Source: Oceanimonas baumannii (GTDB taxonomy: Bacteria; Pseudomonadota; Gammaproteobacteria; Enterobacterales; Aeromonadaceae). Taken from it: a DNA stretch of 64,000 nucleotides. The translations under genes and the position numbers were made by a program. Below the pieces are notes generated by a model. The model did not search any database, was not told the DNA's origin, and saw nothing but the letters and a program-made list of their open reading frames with translations. The DNA lies in assembly GCF_002245495.1 (NCBI RefSeq), contig NZ_NQJF01000015.1, positions 33,454 through 97,453 of the forward strand, given 5' to 3'. This document shows positions 1 through 9,000 of this stretch, piece after piece. Within the stretch, counting starts at the first letter, position 1. Every line of letters begins with the position of its first letter.

Positions 1-3000
1 GAGGCATCCGTGAAGACGGTATCATCATCCGGGCTGGTACGCAGGGTCACCGTTATCTGATAACTATCCACATTTCCGCCGGTGATGGTACCAACCACCT
101 GCTCAGCCAGTGAGAACCCTGAGTCCTCTGTTTGCACCGTGTTTTTATCACTCAGCTCAACATCAGGCAGTTCGGTATCCGGACCAGGTCCTTGATTAAT
201 ATCGAGGTTAAAGCTGATTTCCGCCTGTTTCTGGCTGCTGGCACCGGTATCCTTGCTGTAACCGGTCACTGTAATGGCACTGGTGCCAGTACCCGCCAGG
301 CCGGTCACGTTAAACACCAGATCCTTGGTGAGCGTATCGGCATTAAAGCTGTCACTGGTATTTATCAGCCACTGACCCGGAGCGGTTTGCACCGCACCTT
401 CCACATTCACCCCCTGCGGCACGCCATCAATGACAATATGAGTGAGCTGCTCACTGCCGTCGGTATCGGTCTTGTTACCGGCATTGGCATCGGCCTGCTG
501 GCTGATATCCACTTTAACCGTGACCTTGCCGGTGCCGTTAACAGTGGCAGTACCGGTTGTGTCATCAAAATTGAAACTGTCTTCACCACTTACTACCGCG
601 GTAATGGTATTTAGCTCAGCTCCAATATTATCGGTAACCGCGCCGACAATCAGATCATGAGTCGCTGTACCCTTTTGCACCGTTACTTCATCAACATTGC
701 CATCAGTGGACGGATCGGTCACCTTGTAATACTCAACCTCAAGTCGTTGAGTTCCGCTGAAGTTGGCATCAGCCTTGACATACACGCTGTTCACATCCGC
801 GCCAGAGAACACATAGTAACCATCTGCACCGGGAATCAGCTCGGTCGTACCATCAGCATCGCTGTAGAAGGTAAAGCCATCCACCGCCTTGATTTTAACT
901 TCGGTAATAAACTCGTCGGTATCACCGTTCTGATGCACAGCACTCAGATCCAACTTGCCGATGGTGTCTTCTGTCAGATTGGAGCTGACACTAAGATCCG
1001 CCTCAGGCGAAGGCGTAACGGTAAAACCAATGTTTTCCGGATCAAAGAAGGTTTCCGAGTCATTATCGTTTTCGGTGACCACCGGCTGAGCGGTAAAGCT
1101 CACGCTGCCGCTGTAGTTGGGCGGCAGGGTAATTTTTACCTTACTCAGCTGGTTTTCATCAATTACCCACACCCGGTCTGGGCCGCTGCCCCCCAGCACA
1201 CTGCCGGCCCCGACCAGATTAAACCCATCCGGCAGACCGCTGAGGCGCAGGGTAACGGCTTCAGAGCCATCACCGCTTGTTTCACCGCTGCCAAAGGAGG
1301 TGATCAAGTCACTCAGAGCAACCTGGTTGGCCCCGGCGGCATCGTCGAGATCCTGTTCGACATAAACCTTATCTTGAACAAGTTCCAACTTCGGCTCATC
1401 GGGTACCCCCTGCACCGTGATATTGATATCCAGCTCCTGAGAGAGTGATTCATCAACCGGGCTGTGGACCTCAACTCCATTTTTATCAATGTAAGTCAAT
1501 GTATCCACGGAAACCGCTTCGACCTTCAGGTCGATCGACTCGTTGCTGTCTTTGGGCGGTGTCAGCGTAGGCTGCTTGCTGGCGTCAAAGTCCTCAATGA
1601 TCAGGGAACCACCGGTGATATTGCCGTTGGCCTCACTATATTCCACCCCGTTATAAGTGATGGTGGCACCGGCAGGAATACCACTGATAGTGACATTAAA
1701 AGTTTCATCACTGTCACTACTGGTGGGGTTGATATTCAGCGCAACCGGCACATCTTCATCAGTGGTGATACGGGCATTTACCTTCAGAGTGACCTGATCC
1801 GCTACAGGGTGCACAATCACGTTGGTCAGCCAGGACTCACCGGATACGGCCATGTTCGTTGCTGCACCGGTATCCTCGTCGTAATCGACAGTACCTGCCT
1901 CAACCTTGATTTTGACCACGCCGCTGAAGTTAGCCGGCCCTTTAAACTCAAGGCTATCCAGATATTCCACCGGAATTTTCACCGGCTCGCCATTGAAGAT
2001 ACCTCCCTTAAACTCGCCAGAAGCATCCTTGTATCTGAAGACAGAGCCATCCAGCGGGTTGCCGGTTTCGTTGATCTGGGCATTGTTGCCAACCACATCA
2101 TAAGGCGTTAACAGCGCAAAGGTCTCTTCGCTGCCGTCACCACCGGTGACACCGGTCCCCTCTCCGTTCGGAGCTTTTCCATCTTCGTTGCTCCAGCCAG
2201 TTTCGAGACTGAAACCCGCATCCTTGCCAAGCAACATAAACTCATCTTCGTTGCCTGCGGTGGTATATTCATGACTCGGGTTAATGGTGACATCAACACC
2301 ATGACTGCCATCAGAATCGGTGTTCGCATCCTCGGCAACCGGAGTCACCGTTATGTTCAAGTCATGTGCCCACTCCTGGCTTTCCGGGTTACCGGACGCG
2401 GTATTGGCTCCATCCTCTTCGGTGGTGATATACACCTTGATGGTGCCATCAGAAGAGCTGTGCGCCGGAGGTTGCAGGGTGAATTCCTTGATTTGATCCA
2501 GCGTGTACTCACCCACACCAGTACCTACAGTCAGTATCAGGCCGCCGCCAGACGCATCCCCACCGTCCGGTACGGTTACCGGATCCCCACTGTGGTCGTA
2601 CAAAATCCAGGTGCCACCCTCAGTGGGAAAATCGGTAATACGTACCTGCGTAATGCTCTCGCTGCCGTCGGTATCGTTCAGCCCAAGTTTGTCGAGGAAA
2701 GCGACCGCCGTATCTTCCGGCGTTGCATCAGGGTTCTCGAGTTTAACGTCATCCGGCTTGGCATAAACACGCAGCTCCAGATCCACACTCACCGACTCGG
2801 TTGTGGTTGTCACAGAGCTGTCACCATCACTGTCTTTGGTGTTCAGCGTGATGGTGACCTTATCCGCAGTGCTGTTGGAGTAATCCGTCGGCAGCTTGAT
2901 GCTGAAGCCCGGGTTGCCGCCGTTATTGGTGTTCATGTAATCCGCTTCCGGCATACTGATGTTACCTTCAGAGTCAGCGGTATATTTTTTGCCATTAATA

Positions 3001-6000
3001 GTGACAACCGTGCCTGCCGGCAGTCCGGAAATGTCGTACCAATAAGACTCGGAGCCGTCGGTATCCTTGAGGGTTTCTCCCAGCACGTCCTGCAAGTTCA
3101 GGGTGCCGTCTTCTTCCATGGATACGGTGATTTTGCCGTTATTTCCGCCAGATGCTTCAGTCACTGCGATGCTGGTCGCCCCGGTATTTCCGGCCTCAGT
3201 CAGTGAAATCCCAGGCGCGTCAGTCACCGCCTGCACATCCACGGTAATGGTTTGCTGGCTGTTGGAGCCGTTGGTACCGCTGACCTGGCTATCCGGCAGC
3301 TTGTTGCCGGTGCTATTCACCTCATAACTGTCAACGCTGACCACCACATCGAAGTTTTCATGGCGATCGTCTGCCGGCTGGGCCTTGATGGCTTCGTATT
3401 CGGCTTGAGTCACGTAGTTAACCGAACCATCATTAGCCGTTGTTAAGCCATTCAGATGCAAGTCAGCCACATCAGTAATCACAAACTTATAAACACCATC
3501 AGAGCTTACCAGGGCTGAGCCATCTCCTTTGGTCAGCACTGTTCCTGCCGGTGCACTGGAGCCAAGGCTGAGCGTAATTTCACCCAAACGCTCGGGATCA
3601 TCACCGCTGTCTTCAGCAGCCCCGTTCTCGTCCGTATTATCGGTAATCACCGGTACTTTCAGGCCCAGTGCAACTGAAGTGTCTTCCTTCGTTTGAACGA
3701 CAACCGCATCAACATCACCGGTCTGCGTGCCATGCGGAATATCCGGCGCATCGGAAACCGGTTTCACCGTCACTTCAACGGTATACGTCTTGGTGTCGTT
3801 ATCGGTAATGGTGGTGTAGGTAAAGGAGTCCTTGCCACTGTAGTTGGGAGCAGGCTCGTAGGAGATGGTACCGTCGGCATTCACCTTGACCCTACCATGG
3901 GACGTTGTAACCCAGCCTTCTGTATCAGGCGTACCATCGTTAATGCTGGTGTTATCACCGGTCGCATCCGCGTTGGTATTAAAGGTATTGCCCGCGCCTT
4001 CACTCACGCTGTCTTCAATCACAGTAACGAGCTGAGGCTCTGACGGATCAACCGCATCATCTTTCACCGTAATGGTGAAACCGGTATCAACTGAATCACC
4101 GTCTTTATCGGTGACCTGAATGTTGTCAAATACCAGGCCCAGCTCGTCAACTGTATTGCCAATGTCATCAACATGGTCCAGTGCGCCGTTCAGGATAAAC
4201 TGGTAACCGGGCGTGCCGGTGGGATCGGTAATAACAACCGTAAACACAGGCGTTTGGCTGCTCTCACCTTCCTTGTAGGCAATCAGGGTATGGCCATCGG
4301 TGCTGACTTCATATGCCAGCGCCTTATCGGCAGACGTGAGCCCGAGATCTTTAAGAGCAGCAGCAGTGCCAGCAGTAAATTGCACATCACCGGCGCCATC
4401 GGTACCAAAGTCCACATTCAGGCTGTTGCTCACCGTAATTTGAGCAGGGTCTTCAGTGCCAATACTGCCTTTGGCAAGGTATGCTTCATCCACAGTACCA
4501 CCGGCAGGGGCGGCAGTAATGGCAGGGCCGTCATCCTTAAACTCAAGCTGGCCACCAAGCTCGATGGAGGCCGAGTCACTGTCACCATCTTTATCTGTCG
4601 CTGTAGCCGTCAACTTGATGCTGTCTGATGGCAGGGTAAATGCATCATCCGGATTCTTGGGATCACCATGGATCATAGGGCGCTGCTGAGTCAGGGTGAC
4701 ATTACCGTCAGCATCTACAGTCACGGTAAACACGGTTTCACCATCGGCAGTGCCACCATCAACCACACCTTTTACCGTTCCGTTTTCAAGCACCAGCTTG
4801 ATGGAGTCACCGGTAGCGGTGTCTTTCAGATCAGCCAAGCCTGCTGCACTGTTGTTTACTTCCAAGGTGTATACGACGCTGTCTGTAGCTGCTGCGCCAT
4901 CGGCACCAAACTGATAATCAAAGGCTCCGGCAAAACTGTTTTTTGCCTCGGTTCCCAGCGTGGTTTCATCGACGATCAGGTTATCTGGCAATGTGCCAGT
5001 AGCAGATACTACCGGCGCATCATCCACAATGGTGATGGTAACGGTGTTGGTAACGGTGTTGCCGAACTGATCGACTGCGGTGTAGGTAAAGCTGTCAGTC
5101 TCGTCGCCAGCCAAGTCTGTGGTGGTGCCGGTCAGGGTATAGTTGAAGGTGCCGTCGGCGTTCACCGTCCAGTCACCAAAGCTGGCCGAACCGCTTTGTG
5201 GGCCATCAACATTCCAGCCCGGCTGCAGATCAAGGCTGCCATTAGTGATTTTCTCGCCGTTCGAGTCGGGGGCAGTGCCGTTCGCCAGCCCGGCTTCATC
5301 CACCTGGCCAGCGGTATCCACTGGCGAGCCGGTGACATCCGCCACATCGATGGTCAGGGTGGTTTCTACCAGATCGCCGTCGCTGTCTTTAACGGTATAA
5401 GTAAATACGTCCTGGGCATCGGCAGTGATGCTATTGGCATTGGCCACATAGGTGTAGCTGCCATCGGCATTCAGCGTCAGGGTGCCGTACTGACCGACGA
5501 TTTCCTGACCAACACTGGTATTCTCGGCGGCCACCCCGCTGTTACCGGCCACCACGCCCACCACGGCATGGCCGTTGTTGGCCCAGCCATCGGCACCAGA
5601 TTTATCGTTGCCCAGCACGCCATTGTTGGCGTCCACCGTCAGGGTCTCCCCTTCGGTTACCTTGTCTGTGTCGGCCACGGCCACGGGCGCATCGTCCACA
5701 ATGGTGATGGTCACGGTGTTTTCCACAGTATTACCAAACTCATCCACCACTATGTAGGTGAAGCTGTCGGTCTCTGGTTGGCCATTTACGTCTTCAGTAC
5801 GCTGAGTCAGGGTGTAGCTAAAAGTACCATCAGCATTTACCGTCCAGTCACCAAAGCTGGCCGAACCGCTTTGTGGGCCATCAACATTCCAGCCCGGCTG
5901 CAGATCAAGGCTGCCATTAGTGATTTTCTCGCCGTTCGAGTCGGGGGCAGTGCCGTCCGCCAGCCCGGCTTCATTCACCTGGCCAGCGGTATCAACTGGC

Positions 6001-9000
6001 GAGCCGGTGACATCGGCCACATCGATGGTCAGGGTGGTTTCCACCAGATCACCATCACTGTCTTTAACGGTATAAGTAAATACGTCCTGGGCTTCGGCAG
6101 TGATGCTATTGGCATTGGCCACATAGGTGTAGCTGCCATCGGCATTCAGCGTCAGGGTGCCGTACTGACCGACGATTTCCTGGCCAACACTGGTGTTCTC
6201 GGCGGCTACGCCGCTGTTACCGGCCTCCACGCCCACCACGGCATTACCGCTGTGGGCCCAGCCATCGGCACCGGATTTATCGTTGCCAAGCACGCCATTG
6301 CTGGCGTCCACCGTCAGGGTGTTCCCTTCGGTTACGTTGTCTGTGTCGGCCACGGCCACGGGCACATCATCCACGATCTTGATGGTCAGATCGCCGCTGT
6401 TGGTGTCACCGTCACGGTCAGTGGCGGCAATGGTGAAGCGGTCGTTGGTATCCTCGCCGGTCACCTCCGGTGCCGTGGTCAGGGTGTAGTCATAGTCGAT
6501 GGTAATGGTGCCATCGGTGCCCTGACTGAACCCGTTCAGCACCAGTTCACCGTACTGGGTAGTGATGGTTTGATCGGTACCAGCCAGCCCTTCCACCTGC
6601 GCTTTGCTCAGAGTCAGGGTGGCCGGCTGGCCGTTAACATCGGTGTAACTGATGGTCACGTCCGCCAGGCCGTCCAGCGCCACCAGAGTGAACTGATTGC
6701 TCACCTGGGTATCCAGTGCCTTAGGCGACGAGCCGTTGCTCAGGCCGCTTTCAAACACCACCTGATCGGTGATATTGCCATCAGGCGTGGTGGCCTCGTT
6801 GTTGTGGGGCACGTCCACGGTGACACTATCATCGGCACCGTTAATGGTAATAGTCACGGTCGCCGTCGACTTGTCACCATCCTGATCGGTAATGGTGTAG
6901 CTGAACACTTCATCATTCAGTGCTTCACCGTCTGTCAGCCCTTGTACGATCTGGTTGTCGTTATCCAGTGTGTAGGTGTAGCCACCGTCCGGGTTCAGCG
7001 TCAGGGTGCCGTATTTGCCGGTGATGGTCAGGCTGCTGTCAGGCACGTGCGCGCCTTCAGCCACGGTGCCCGTGACCACGCCGGTCACGGTGGCGCCGTC
7101 AGCCCCCGTGGTGTCGGCTACATCGGTCGCTGCCCCATTGGCAATCACGTTACCGGTCACCGACACCACATCCTCGGCAATGCTGTTGGTGTCATCCTTT
7201 GCCACCGGCGCATCGTCCACAATGCGGATCACCAGATCCTGGCTGTCAGCATCGGTATCCGTGTCGTTCACCGTGATGTTAATGGTGTCATCAGTGAAGG
7301 TACCGGCATCACCCAGAGTGCCGTTCTCCGGCGCGCTGGTCAGAGTGTATTCATAGTCAAGGGTAATGGTGCCATCGCTGTTCAACGTATAGCCATTAAG
7401 CACCAGCTCACCAAACTCGGTGGGGATAGTCTGGGGGTTACCATTCAGCGCTTCAATCACAGTGCTGCTAAGGGTGGTCTCGGTGCCATTCACGGTAAAG
7501 GTGATGCTATCCAGGCCATCCAGCGCGCTCAGGATAAAGCTGGAATCCACCAGAATATCGTTATCGTTGGGTGCAGAGCCGGTGCTCAGCCCACTTTCAA
7601 ACACCACATGATCGTTAATGCTGCCCCAGGTCGGGCTGGTTGGGTTGTCCGGGTTTTCAGCCGGATAGTTGGGATCGGCCGGGTCGGTTGGATCGGGTAC
7701 ATCTACGCTGACGCCATCGTTGCTGCCATTGATGGTGATGGTCAGGCTGGCGTTACTGACGTCGGTATCGCCGTCGCTCAGGGTGTAATTGAACACCTCG
7801 TCGAGGGATTCACCCTCAGTCAGCCCCTGTACCTTCAGGTTGCCGTTGTCAAGCTTATAGGTGTAGCTGCCATCGGCATTGATGGTCAGGGTCCCGTACT
7901 GGCCGTCGATGACCAGGGTGCCCTCGGTTTCAGTGGCAGTATTGCCGGACACATTGGTGCTGGTTACGCCGCTCACGGTGGCGCCATCAGCCCCCGTGGT
8001 GTCAGCAACATCGCCGGCGGAGCCATTATTAATGACGTTACCAGTTGCCGTCAGCCCCATCTCTTCGGTGACGCTGTTAGTATCATCCTTCGCCACCGGC
8101 GCATCGTCCACAATGCGGATCACCAGATCCTGGCTGTCAGCATCGGTATCCGTGTCGTTCACCGTGATGTTAATGGTGTCATCGGTGAAGGTACCGGCAT
8201 CACCCAGAGTGCCGTTCTCCGGCGCGCTGGTCAGGGTGTATTCATAGTCAATGGTAATGGTGCCATCGCCGTTCAACGTATAGCCATTAAGCACCAGCTC
8301 ACCAAACTCGGTGGGGATAGTCTGGGGGTTGTTACCATCCAGCGCTTCAATCACAGTGCTGCTAAGGGTGGTCTCGGTGCCATTCACAGTAAAGGTGATG
8401 CTATCCAGGCCATCCAGCGCACTCAGGGTAAAGCTGGAATCCACCAGAATATCGTTACCGTTGGGCGCAGAGCCGGTGCTCAGACCACTTTCAAACACCA
8501 CATGATCGTTAATGCTGCCCCAGGTCGGGCTGGTTGGGTTGTCCGGGTTTTCAGTCGGATAGTTGGGATCGGCCGGGTCGGTTGGATCGGGCACGTCCAC
8601 GCTGACGCCATCGTTGCTGCCATTGATGGTGATGGTCAGGTTGGCGTTACTGACGTCGGTATCGCCGTCGCTCAGGGTGTAATTGAACACCTCGTCGAGG
8701 GATTCACCCTCAGTCAGCCCCTGTACCTCCAGGTTGCCGTTGTCAAGCTCATAGGTGTAGCTGCCATCGGCATTGATGGTCAGGGTGCCGTACTGGCCGT
8801 CGATGACCAGGGTGCCATCGGTTTCAGTGGCCGTATTGCCGGACACATTGGTGCTGGTTACGCCGCTCACGGTGGCGCCGTCAGCCCCCGTGGTGTCAGC
8901 AACATCGCCGGCGGAGCCATTATTAATGACGTTACCAGTTGCCGTCAGCCCCATCTCTTCGGTGACGCTGTTAGTATCATCCTTCGCCACCGGCGCATCG